Below are positions 1 through 6,280 of a DNA stretch of 7,628 nt, piece by piece (position 1 is the first letter of the stretch; every line of letters begins with the position of its first letter). A program made the position numbers and the translations under genes. The notes beneath the pieces were generated by a model. The model searched no databases. It was not told the DNA's origin and saw only the letters and a program-made list of their open reading frames with translations. Source of the DNA: Gammaproteobacteria bacterium (GTDB lineage: Bacteria; Pseudomonadota; Gammaproteobacteria; Arenicellales; JAOTYS01); contig JAOTYS010000221.1 in the NCBI GenBank assembly GCA_029861795.1, forward strand, positions 1 to 7,628, in the 5' to 3' direction.

Positions 1-218
1 TATTCGAGAAGTTCTCCCTAGAAGTGATTGACCCGGTCGCAGGCGAAAAATTTGATCCCGACAAGCACCAAGCGATGACCATGCAGGAATCGCAAGAGGT
101 GGAGCCCAATCACATCTTGTTGGTGGTGCAGAAGGGGTATCGACTGCACGATCGATTGATGCGCCCGGCAATGGTGATTGTAGCCAAGGCGATGGACCAG
201 GAATCGACGGGCGCATGA
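1..218 (+). CDS. grpE: GrpE, nucleotide exchange factor of DnaK (3' end only)
   Basis: The open frame enters from the window edge (first full codon at 3) and ends at TGA 216-218, giving the last 71 residues of a protein usually near 200. The visible part is the C-terminal beta-domain, which in the GrpE family contacts the DnaK ATPase domain and opens it to release ADP. Family signatures are FDPDKHQAM, a central EVEPN turn, then [20 protein letters not shown], close to the E. coli tail [20 protein letters not shown]. The long N-terminal helix is outside the window. The gene lies 74 bases upstream of dnaK on the same strand, the usual grpE-dnaK-dnaJ order. Identity is secure; only the start is unknown. 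Confidence 0.96.
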   Translation, partial: FEKFSLEVIDPVAGEKFDPDKHQAMTMQESQEVEPNHILLVVQKGYRLHDRLMRPAMVIVAKAMDQESTGA

Positions 219-221
219 CGC

Positions 222-249
222 CTTGTAATTAAGGCCACAATCCCCACTT
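222..249 (+). promoter_or_regulatory. Probable sigma-32 (RpoH) heat-shock promoter of dnaK
   Basis: CTTGTAA at 222-228 is followed after 13 bases by CCCCACTT at 242-249. The E. coli sigma-32 consensus is CTTGAAA, a spacer of about 11-16, then CCCCATNT. The -35 box matches 6 of 7 positions and the -10 box differs at one defined position. The start of transcription would fall near 255-258, about 35 bases before the dnaK start. The site lies directly after the grpE stop codon, so dnaK can be transcribed apart from grpE. The boxes are seen; use by RpoH is inferred. Confidence 0.78.
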
Positions 250-278
250 AATGTATATATTGGCAATAGCGACCTTTT

Positions 279-283
279 GAGGA
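279..283 (+). promoter_or_regulatory. Ribosome binding site of dnaK
   Basis: GAGGA sits 9 bases before ATG 293 but only 3 bases before the in-frame TTG 287. The spacing therefore decides for ATG 293 as the start. Confidence 0.8.
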
Positions 284-292
284 TATTTGAAG

Positions 293-2218
293 ATGGCAAG
301 AATTATCGGCATAGATCTAGGCACCACCAACTCCTGTGTCGCGGTGATGGAAGGCGGCCAGGCACGGGTGATCGAAAATAGCGAGGGGGATCGAACCACA
401 CCCTCGACAGTCGCATTTACGCAGGAGGGCGAAGTCCTCGCCGGGCAGTCAGCGAAACGCCAGGCGGTAACCAACCCTCATAATACGGTATTCGCCGTCA
501 AGCGTTTGATTGGCCGCAAGTTCGATGAGGATGTGGTGCAGCGCGACCTCGATCTCATGCCTTATAAGATAGTAAAAGCGAAGAACGGAGATGCGTGGGT
601 GGAGGTCACAGGCAAGGCCATGGCTCCGCCAGAGATCTCTGCGCGAGTGCTGCAAAAGATGAAGAAAACCGCCGAGGATTATCTCGGAGAGGAAGTGACC
701 GAGGCGGTGATAACGGTGCCGGCCTATTTCAATGACTCTCAGCGTCAAGCGACGAAAGACGCGGGTCGCATCGCCGGGCTTGATGTAAAGCGCATCATCA
801 ACGAGCCCACCGCAGCCGCACTTGCTTATGGGCTGGACAAGAAGCAGGGTGATCGTAAGGTCGCCGTCTACGATTTGGGCGGAGGCACATTTGATATATC
901 CATTATCGAAATCGCAGAAGTGGATGGAGAACATCAGTTCGAAGTGCTGTCGACCAACGGTGATACCTTTCTGGGTGGCGAAGACTTTGATCGAAGACTG
1001 ATTGACTACTTGGCAGACGAATTTCGTAAAGATCAGGCCATGGATCTGCGAGGCGATCCGCTGGCCATGCAGCGACTCAAGGATGCTGCAGAAAAGGCTA
1101 AGATAGAACTTTCTTCCAGTAGTCAGACAGAGGTTAACCTACCCTACGTAACAGCAGACGCTAGCGGGCCCAAGCATCTAAATATGAAAGTCACTCGGGC
1201 CAAGCTTGAATCATTGGTGGATGATCTAATACAGCGCACGGTCTCCCCATGTAAGACGGCGCTGAAAGACGCCGGGCTATCTGCGTCTGACGTCGATGAT
1301 ATTATTATGGTGGGTGGGCAGACTCGAATGCCTAAGGTCCAAGAGACGGTAAAGGATTTCTTCGGTAAAGATCCACGTAAGGATGTCAACCCGGACGAAG
1401 CTGTGGCGGTCGGTGCTGCGATCCAAGGTGGAGTGTTGGGCGGCGAGGTGAAAGATGTCTTGTTGCTGGATGTGACTCCTTTGTCTCTTGGTATAGAGAC
1501 GTTGGGTGGGGTGATGACTAAGCTCATCGAAAAGAATACCACTATTCCGACCAAGGCTAACCAGACGTTCTCTACCGCTGACGACAATCAGACGGCGGTC
1601 ACCGTGCATGTGCTGCAAGGCGAGCGCGAGATGGCAGCTCACAATAAGTCGTTGGGCCGCTTTGATCTTGCCGATATTCCTCCCGCGCCTCGCGGTGTAC
1701 CGCAGATCGATGTGATCTTTGATATTGATGCCAACGGCATTCTTCATGTGTCGGCGAAGGACAAGGCGACAGGAAAAGAAAACAAAATTGTCATCAAATC
1801 CAGTTCAGGTCTCAGTGACGACGAGATCGAGAAAATGGTCAAAGAGGCCGAGGAACACGCCGAAGAAGATCGTAAGACCCGTGAGCTCGTTGAGGCACGT
1901 AATCAGGGCGAGGCAATGATTCACGGCGTGCGTAAGTCGATCACGGAGATGGGAGATAAATTGGCCGATGACGAGAAAACCAAAATCGAGACAGCGATCG
2001 GCGATCTAGAATCAGCAATCAAAGGTGACGATCTGACTGCGATTCAGACCAATACCGAGGCGCTAGCGCAGGCGAGCCACAAACTTGCCGAAGAAATGTA
2101 CCAACAAGGCACCGAGCAACAAAGCGCCACTGGCGATAGCGGTGAGACTACCTCCAGTGACGACAACGTCGTTGACGCTGAGTTTGAGGAAGTCAAGGAC
2201 AAAGATGATAGCAAGTAG
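293..2218 (+). CDS. dnaK: DnaK, Hsp70 molecular chaperone
   Basis: This cytoplasmic ATP-dependent chaperone binds exposed hydrophobic peptide segments and works with DnaJ and GrpE. The 641-residue product compares with 638 in E. coli. The nucleotide-binding domain begins with the phosphate loop GIDLGTTNS (residues 6-14) and includes [13 protein letters not shown] and the second phosphate loop DLGGGTFD with T199. The interdomain linker VLLLD falls at 389-393, the same numbers as in E. coli, so the ATPase domain carries no net insertion or deletion. The substrate-binding domain ([15 protein letters not shown], then [19 protein letters not shown]) is followed by the helical lid and the C-terminal signature [10 protein letters not shown], here extended by DDSK. 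ATG 293 is preferred to TTG 287 because of its ribosome binding site and because the family begins M-A/G-x-IIGIDLG. A heat-shock promoter lies just upstream and a terminator follows the gene. Confidence 0.99.
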   Translation: MARIIGIDLGTTNSCVAVMEGGQARVIENSEGDRTTPSTVAFTQEGEVLAGQSAKRQAVTNPHNTVFAVKRLIGRKFDEDVVQRDLDLMPYKIVKAKNGDAWVEVTGKAMAPPEISARVLQKMKKTAEDYLGEEVTEAVITVPAYFNDSQRQATKDAGRIAGLDVKRIINEPTAAALAYGLDKKQGDRKVAVYDLGGGTFDISIIEIAEVDGEHQFEVLSTNGDTFLGGEDFDRRLIDYLADEFRKDQAMDLRGDPLAMQRLKDAAEKAKIELSSSSQTEVNLPYVTADASGPKHLNMKVTRAKLESLVDDLIQRTVSPCKTALKDAGLSASDVDDIIMVGGQTRMPKVQETVKDFFGKDPRKDVNPDEAVAVGAAIQGGVLGGEVKDVLLLDVTPLSLGIETLGGVMTKLIEKNTTIPTKANQTFSTADDNQTAVTVHVLQGEREMAAHNKSLGRFDLADIPPAPRGVPQIDVIFDIDANGILHVSAKDKATGKENKIVIKSSSGLSDDEIEKMVKEAEEHAEEDRKTRELVEARNQGEAMIHGVRKSITEMGDKLADDEKTKIETAIGDLESAIKGDDLTAIQTNTEALAQASHKLAEEMYQQGTEQQSATGDSGETTSSDDNVVDAEFEEVKDKDDSK

Positions 2219-2291
2219 AGGAGTGGACAAAGCCCACTGATACCGCGACTACACTGCGGCAGCGACAGGTCTACCGGTTGATTCGGTAAGG

Positions 2292-2321
2292 CGCGGACTG
2301 GTTTGGTCCGCGTTTGTTTTT
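2292..2321 (+). terminator. Intrinsic terminator between dnaK and dnaJ
   Basis: CGCGGAC (2292-2298) pairs perfectly with GTCCGCG (2306-2312) across a 7-base loop. It is followed at once by TTTGTTTTT (2313-2321). A GC-rich 7-bp stem with a U tract is a textbook Rho-independent terminator. Because dnaJ starts only 35 bases later with no obvious promoter between, I infer partial termination that lowers DnaJ relative to DnaK. A full stop with a hidden dnaJ promoter is the alternative. Confidence 0.85.
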
Positions 2322-2356
2322 ACAAGCGCTTATGTAGTCGATTTGGTGCTAAAACC

Positions 2357-3490
2357 ATGGCGAAAAGAGACTATTACGAATCTCTTGGCGTGGCCAAGAA
2401 CGCTTCTGAGGCTGACATCAAAAAGGCCTATCGCCGTCTCGCCATGAAATATCATCCCGATCGCAACACTGATAATGACGACGCCGAAGCAAAGTTTAAG
2501 GAGACTAAGGAAGCCTACGAGATTCTGAGTGACCCGCAGAAACGAGCGGCCTATGATCAATTTGGGCACGCAGGGGTCGATCCGTCGGCGGGGGGCGGTG
2601 GATTTCACACGGGTCCAGGCGGGTTCGGCGATATCTTTGGCGACATTTTCGGAGATATTTTTGGCGGCGGGCGGCGTAGCGGGACGCGTGCCAGCCGTGG
2701 ACCGGACCTAAGCTACACCCTTGAGCTGACACTGGAGCAGGCGGTTCAGGGTACTGAGACGCGTATCCGGGTTCCCACGACTTTAGAATGTGAAACCTGT
2801 GGCGGCACTGGTGCTCGGCCTGGATCCACGCCCTCGAGTTGTGCCTCCTGTGACGGGCACGGACAGGTCCGTATGCAACAGGGGTTCTTCTCAGTGCAAC
2901 AGACCTGTCCGACGTGTCGGGGCGCGGGTCAGGTTGTCACTGATCCATGCACGGATTGTGATGGCAATGGCCGCGTTAGACGCACTAAGACCCTCTCTGT
3001 GAAGATTCCGGCCGGGGTGGACACCGGTGATCAGATTCGCTTGGGTGGAGAAGGCGACGCCGGGGTAAAGCGCGGTCCACCGGGTGACCTATATGTCCAA
3101 GTTCAGATCAAGCCGCACCCGATCTTTAAGCGCGACGGTGATGATTTGTATTGTGAGATGCCGGTAAGCTTTGCCAGCGCCGCTCTAGGCGGTGAGTTGG
3201 AAATTCCTACTCTGGATGGTCGTGCGAACCTCAAGATACCCAGCGAAACGCAGACCGATCGCGTGTTTCGTTTACGCGGAAAAGGTGTTCGCAATGTACG
3301 TACCCGACAGACAGGCGATCTTTACTGTAAAATCAGTGTGGAGACACCGGTGAACCTCACCAAGCGCCAGAAAGAACTCATAGGCGAGCTGGATCAGCTC
3401 ACCCGTGAGGGCGGATCCCGTCACAGTCCCCGAGAACGCTCTTGGACCGACAAAGTGAAGAGCTTTTTCGATGATTTGGTGACGCCTTGA
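2357..3490 (+). CDS. dnaJ: DnaJ, Hsp40 co-chaperone (type I, with zinc fingers)
   Basis: DnaJ delivers substrates to DnaK and stimulates its ATPase. The 377-residue product compares with 376 in E. coli. The J domain (about 1-70) holds the HPD motif at 33-35. A Gly/Phe linker (about 78-106) contains three tandem GDIF units. The zinc-binding region has all four CxxCxGxG repeats (C145/C148, C162/C165, C184/C187, C198/C201), so both zinc sites are complete. The C-terminal substrate-binding domains run from about 210 to 335. ATG 2357 is chosen because MAKRDYYE is the conserved N-terminus; an in-frame GTG at 2303 would lie inside the terminator hairpin and add 18 unrelated residues. The ribosome binding site is weak (at best TGGTG, 2344-2348), consistent with lower expression than DnaK. 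Confidence 0.98.
   Translation: MAKRDYYESLGVAKNASEADIKKAYRRLAMKYHPDRNTDNDDAEAKFKETKEAYEILSDPQKRAAYDQFGHAGVDPSAGGGGFHTGPGGFGDIFGDIFGDIFGGGRRSGTRASRGPDLSYTLELTLEQAVQGTETRIRVPTTLECETCGGTGARPGSTPSSCASCDGHGQVRMQQGFFSVQQTCPTCRGAGQVVTDPCTDCDGNGRVRRTKTLSVKIPAGVDTGDQIRLGGEGDAGVKRGPPGDLYVQVQIKPHPIFKRDGDDLYCEMPVSFASAALGGELEIPTLDGRANLKIPSETQTDRVFRLRGKGVRNVRTRQTGDLYCKISVETPVNLTKRQKELIGELDQLTREGGSRHSPRERSWTDKVKSFFDDLVTP
2627..2662 (+). repeat. Three tandem 12-base GDIF codon repeats in dnaJ
   Basis: Three successive 12-base units each encode Gly-Asp-Ile-Phe (DnaJ residues 91-102). They differ only at third codon positions, so the protein repeat is kept while the DNA has diverged. This is the Gly/Phe linker; E. 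coli DnaJ has a similar GDIFGDVFGDIF run. Confidence 0.85.
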
Positions 3491-3605
3491 AGGTGCACTA
3501 GGACCTGGACCGTTGCTCGGATCCCAAGTCGAAGTCTTTGGTGATACGTGATATAGAAGGAAACTTCGCCGGGTTTCGTGTGGTGCTTAAACCGCAGAGG
3601 CTTTG

Positions 3606-4643
3606 ATGATATTCCAGGAGCTTAATCGCACGCAGTGCAAAGCATACTTACTAGGCTGCGAGCGTACTCGCAAGGCGGTTTTGGTCGATCCGTGCCAAGA
3701 GATGGTGGCGCGTTACCTTGCGGTGCTTGCGTATCATGGTCTGCGGCTGGACGCGGTGATCGATACTCACACTCATGCCGATCATCGTACCGGCTGCTTC
3801 TTGCTCAATGACCTCATCGGCGCACGCGTTATCATGCATCGAAGGGCTCCCGCTCCGAGGGTGACCCAGCACGTAGAGCAAGAAGACGTGATCGGCGCGG
3901 GGGAACTGGCACTCAAGGTCTATCACACTCCTGGTCACACCCCCGACAGTATTAGTCTTCATATTGAAAATCTGCTGTTTACAGGGGATGTCATGTTGAT
4001 CGGCGGTACCGGGCGGACTGATTTTGCGGGGGGCGATTCGGGAGAGCAGTATGATTCCATCACTGGGAGCCTATTTCGGCTGCCAGACAAAACAAGAGTG
4101 TTTCCCAGTCACGATTATCGGGGGAACACTGAATCGACCATTGGTTATGAGAAGCTACACAACCCAAGAATCGCCGGACGTTCGAGGCAGGAATACATAG
4201 ATTTGATGGCCAGCATAGAGTTTCCTTTGCCGGATAAGATCCAAGAAGTGTTACAACCAAATCAGTCCGCGATCGATGACGACAAAATGTCATTTCCAAC
4301 GCTGGTCCAGCTTAATGAGGTTCGGCAGCTGCGGCCCGATGAGCTGCACGGCATGATCAAGCTTGGCCAGGCCCCGCTGCTGCTGGATGTGCGCGAACAG
4401 GAAGAACTTGGCGGAGAGCTTGGCCATATTGTGGGTAGTCACCACATTCCACTTCAGGAGCTGGCAAGCCGTGTGGATGAACTCAGGGAGCACCAGGACG
4501 CAGAAATTGTATGCCTCTGCCGTGCCGGTATGCGCAGCACCACCGCGGCCGCCATCCTGACGGGGCTAGGTTTTAATCATGTTTCAAATCTGCGTGGAGG
4601 TATGGTGGATTGGAACGATCGAGGCTATTCGGTAGAGCGTTGA
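3606..4643 (+). CDS. Metallo-beta-lactamase-fold hydrolase fused to rhodanese domain; probable persulfide dioxygenase
   Basis: The 345-residue product has two domains. The N-terminal metallo-beta-lactamase fold (about 1-235) carries THTHADH (H55, H57, D59, H60), PGHT with H111, TGD with D128 and PSHDY with H169. H55, H111 and D128 correspond to the iron ligands of ETHE1, and IGGTGRTDFAGGD resembles the RGCGRTDF segment typical of ETHE1-type enzymes, which oxidise glutathione persulfide to sulfite. The C-terminal rhodanese domain (about 245-345) has LLLDVREQEE and the loop CRAGMRS with catalytic C305, so it looks active in sulfur transfer. Fused persulfide dioxygenase-rhodanese proteins are known in bacteria. 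ATG 3606 is chosen over TTG 3603 because AGAGG (3596-3600) lies 5 bases upstream. No signal peptide is seen, so it is presumably cytoplasmic. A glyoxalase II-like or other hydrolase role is the alternative; the fold is certain, the substrate is inferred. Confidence 0.85.
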   Translation: MIFQELNRTQCKAYLLGCERTRKAVLVDPCQEMVARYLAVLAYHGLRLDAVIDTHTHADHRTGCFLLNDLIGARVIMHRRAPAPRVTQHVEQEDVIGAGELALKVYHTPGHTPDSISLHIENLLFTGDVMLIGGTGRTDFAGGDSGEQYDSITGSLFRLPDKTRVFPSHDYRGNTESTIGYEKLHNPRIAGRSRQEYIDLMASIEFPLPDKIQEVLQPNQSAIDDDKMSFPTLVQLNEVRQLRPDELHGMIKLGQAPLLLDVREQEELGGELGHIVGSHHIPLQELASRVDELREHQDAEIVCLCRAGMRSTTAAAILTGLGFNHVSNLRGGMVDWNDRGYSVER

Positions 4644-4658
4644 CCCATCTTGGGGTCA
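4641..4658 (+). other. Small hairpin overlapping the stop codon of the hydrolase-rhodanese gene
   Basis: TGACCC (4641-4646) pairs with GGGTCA (4653-4658) around a 6-base loop and includes the TGA stop. No U tract follows, so it is not an intrinsic terminator. It may slow 3' decay of the transcript or be chance. Confidence 0.35.
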
Positions 4659-4704
4659 GGTCGTCATCATCCCTAAACGAGTGGTCGTGAGATAAGAGCT
4701 GCAG

Positions 4705-5253
4705 ATGGTAATTGAGGTATTTGATACCAATCTCGATGGGGTACGGATAGTGATTCCCGCGGCATATGAGGACGATCGTGGGTCGTTCATGGAGACTTTC
4801 AACGCTCGGGACTTTATTGAAGCAGGGTTGCCTGGCAACTTTGTTCAAGTCAACCACTCATACTCCATAAAAGGTGTGTTGCGCGGCTTACACTACCAAG
4901 CACCAAAATGGCAGGAGAAACTCATACGGGTTATCAACGGCGAGGTGTTCGATGTGGCCGTAGATATTCGTTGTGGATCGCCTACCTTTGGTAAGTGGTT
5001 CGGGACTGTGCTGTCTGCTGCGAATCGTAAACAGTTGTATGTTCCCAAGGGTTTCGCCCATGGTTTCTGTGTAATCAGCGAGACTGCAGACGTAGTGTAT
5101 AAATGCACTGAACTTTACGAGCCGTCACAAGACCGGGGCATCTTGTGGTGTGATCCGGATATCGGAATTGAATGGCCGGTATCAAATCCTCTGATATCGC
5201 CCAAAGACGCTGAGGCGCAACGGTTGAGCGCGGTGTCGCTAGTGTTCGACTAG
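4705..5253 (+). CDS. rfbC: dTDP-4-dehydrorhamnose 3,5-epimerase (RmlC/RfbC)
   Basis: This enzyme epimerises C3 and C5 of dTDP-4-keto-6-deoxyglucose, the third step of dTDP-L-rhamnose synthesis. The 182-residue product has the usual family length and a cupin jelly-roll fold. Visible signatures are DDRGSFMETFN (23-33), QVNHSYS (48-54), RGLHYQ with catalytic-base H63 (60-65), KLIRVINGEVFDVAVDIR (72-89), VPKGFAHGF with H119 (113-121), Y132 in VVYKC, the expected general acid, and ILWCDPDIGIEWP (146-158). The aspartate of SPKD (D168) is the likely partner of the catalytic histidine. ATG 4705 has a modest AAGAG (4694-4698) upstream. It lies 61 bases after the previous gene and only 16 bases before rfbD, so the pair is probably co-transcribed. 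Nothing is missing or truncated. Confidence 0.96.
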   Translation: MVIEVFDTNLDGVRIVIPAAYEDDRGSFMETFNARDFIEAGLPGNFVQVNHSYSIKGVLRGLHYQAPKWQEKLIRVINGEVFDVAVDIRCGSPTFGKWFGTVLSAANRKQLYVPKGFAHGFCVISETADVVYKCTELYEPSQDRGILWCDPDIGIEWPVSNPLISPKDAEAQRLSAVSLVFD

Positions 5254-5269
5254 AAACAGAGCTAGATGG

Positions 5270-6157
5270 ATGATGAAGCTACTGGTATTTGGCAAGGATG
5301 GACAGATCGGCAGTGCGCTATGTCGTCAGATGGCCAGCAGGGACGGGGTGATGTTCCTTGGACGCCAGGATGTGGATCTTCAAGACCTCGACACCCTACG
5401 CAAACGCATTGTTCAAGAAAGCCCGGATCTCGTGATCAACGCCGCAGCCTACACCGCAGTGGATCGAGCCGAGTCTGAGCCCGCGCTGGCGCACACCATC
5501 AATGCGGACGCGCCAAGGGTAATGGCTGAATCGGCACAGGAGATCAGCGCCTGGCTAATCCACTACTCTACTGACTATGTGTTTGACGGACGAGCCGATC
5601 GTTGCTATGTAGAAACCTGCGAGACCAAGCCTGTCAACGTTTACGGCCGCACTAAATTAGCGGGCGAGGAAGCAGTGCAACGGGCTGGTGACCGTTATGT
5701 CATAGTGCGTACCAGCTGGGTGTATGCGCTGCAAGGACATAATTTCCTAAATACGATATTGCGTCTCGCGCAGAAGGCGGCTCCACTGCGAATAGTCGAC
5801 GACCAGCGAGGCAGTCCCACCTCTGCCGATGCAATCGCCCGCGGGACCGTCGGGCTGGTTGATCGTATCCATAACGCGCCGGTGGAATCTGGTGTTTATC
5901 ACATGAGTTGCGGCGGAGAGACAACATGGTTTGGGTTCGCAAACGAGATAGTTCGAGTTCGAGGATTGGAAGGTGTTCGGGTGCAACCCATTACCACTGC
6001 CGATTTCCCAACCCCAGCGGAGCGTCCTCGCTATTCGGTGCTGTCTAACGCCAAGCTCTCAAAAACCTTTGGTATCGAATTGCCCCATTGGCGCGAGGCG
6101 CTAATCGACACCTTGAGCCAAGTCGATCATCCGCAAAAAACTTCAGCACGCTGCTAG
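5270..6157 (+). CDS. rfbD: dTDP-4-dehydrorhamnose reductase (RmlD/RfbD)
   Basis: This NAD(P)H-dependent reductase makes dTDP-L-rhamnose from the product of RfbC, the last step of the pathway. The 295-residue product is a normal-length short-chain-dehydrogenase-like protein. The nucleotide-binding motif GKDGQIG is at 8-14, followed by NAAAYTAVDRAE (57-68), STDYVFDG (100-107) and the catalytic YxxxK in YGRTK (Y125, K129). Family blocks VRTSWVY, DDQRGSPTSADAIA and RPRYSVLSN follow. There are two adjacent ATG codons. 5270 is given because AGAG (5258-5261) is 8 bases upstream, but 5273 would give the more typical N-terminus MKLLVFG. The gene follows rfbC by 16 bases. The preceding pathway enzymes RmlA and RmlB are not next to it in this window. 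Confidence 0.95.
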   Translation: MMKLLVFGKDGQIGSALCRQMASRDGVMFLGRQDVDLQDLDTLRKRIVQESPDLVINAAAYTAVDRAESEPALAHTINADAPRVMAESAQEISAWLIHYSTDYVFDGRADRCYVETCETKPVNVYGRTKLAGEEAVQRAGDRYVIVRTSWVYALQGHNFLNTILRLAQKAAPLRIVDDQRGSPTSADAIARGTVGLVDRIHNAPVESGVYHMSCGGETTWFGFANEIVRVRGLEGVRVQPITTADFPTPAERPRYSVLSNAKLSKTFGIELPHWREALIDTLSQVDHPQKTSARC

Positions 6158-6177
6158 TCGGATTGCAATGCAGATAA

Positions 6178-6200
6178 ACTACCTGCTCCAATCAGGTAGT
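6178..6200 (+). other. Perfect 8-bp hairpin after rfbD (first of a pair)
   Basis: ACTACCTG (6178-6185) pairs perfectly with CAGGTAGT (6193-6200) around a 7-base loop, 20 bases after the rfbD stop. No U tract follows on the + strand, so it is not a canonical intrinsic terminator. It could protect the 3' end of the rfbCD transcript or form part of a terminator with the next hairpin. Confidence 0.6.
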
Positions 6201-6204
6201 CAAC

Positions 6205-6232
6205 GATGCTGTTCCCCTAAGTACACAGCATC
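6205..6232 (+). other. Perfect 8-bp hairpin before the helicase gene (second of a pair)
   Basis: GATGCTGT (6205-6212) pairs perfectly with ACAGCATC (6225-6232) around a 12-base loop, starting 4 bases after the previous hairpin. It ends 48 bases before the helicase start. An inverted repeat with this spacing could also be an operator for a dimeric regulator. No U tract is present. Confidence 0.55.
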
Positions 6233-6268
6233 ACCGTATCGCTGACAGTGGAAGTTAGTCGTAGCAGT

Positions 6269-6272
6269 GGAG
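6269..6272 (+). promoter_or_regulatory. Ribosome binding site choosing the helicase start
   Basis: GGAG lies 8 bases before GTG 6281 and is the only good Shine-Dalgarno match near the candidate starts. Other in-frame GTG or TTG codons at 6248, 6272 and 6275 lack one at a workable distance. Confidence 0.6.
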
Positions 6273-6280
6273 TGTTGGGT

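Noticed and set aside
287..292. TTG at 287 as the DnaK start
   Set aside because: Only 3 bases from the GAGGA site and adds MK before the conserved [13 protein letters not shown] 293 has normal spacing.
449..1747. Several long antisense open frames opposite dnaK (for example 449-934, 1144-1587, 1277-1747)
   Set aside because: They overlap one another and a certain gene, have no recognisable domains, and are the expected shadow of codon bias in dnaK.
2303..2356. 18-residue N-terminal extension of DnaJ from GTG 2303
   Set aside because: The codon lies in the loop of the terminator hairpin, and the added residues resemble nothing in DnaJ, which begins MAKRDYYE at 2357.
2627..2662. GDIF triple repeat as something novel
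   Set aside because: Nearly the same run occurs in ordinary DnaJ proteins such as that of E. coli; it is the normal Gly/Phe linker.
3491..3605. Possible terminator or promoter after dnaJ
   Set aside because: Only a 4-bp GAAG-GAAA-CTTC hairpin and loose AT-rich patches are visible; no stem with a U tract and no convincing -35/-10 pair.
6135..6140. A-run near the 3' end of rfbD as a frameshift site
   Set aside because: Six A residues lie within the last codons; the frame stays intact and ends at a normal family length, with no alternative frame of note.
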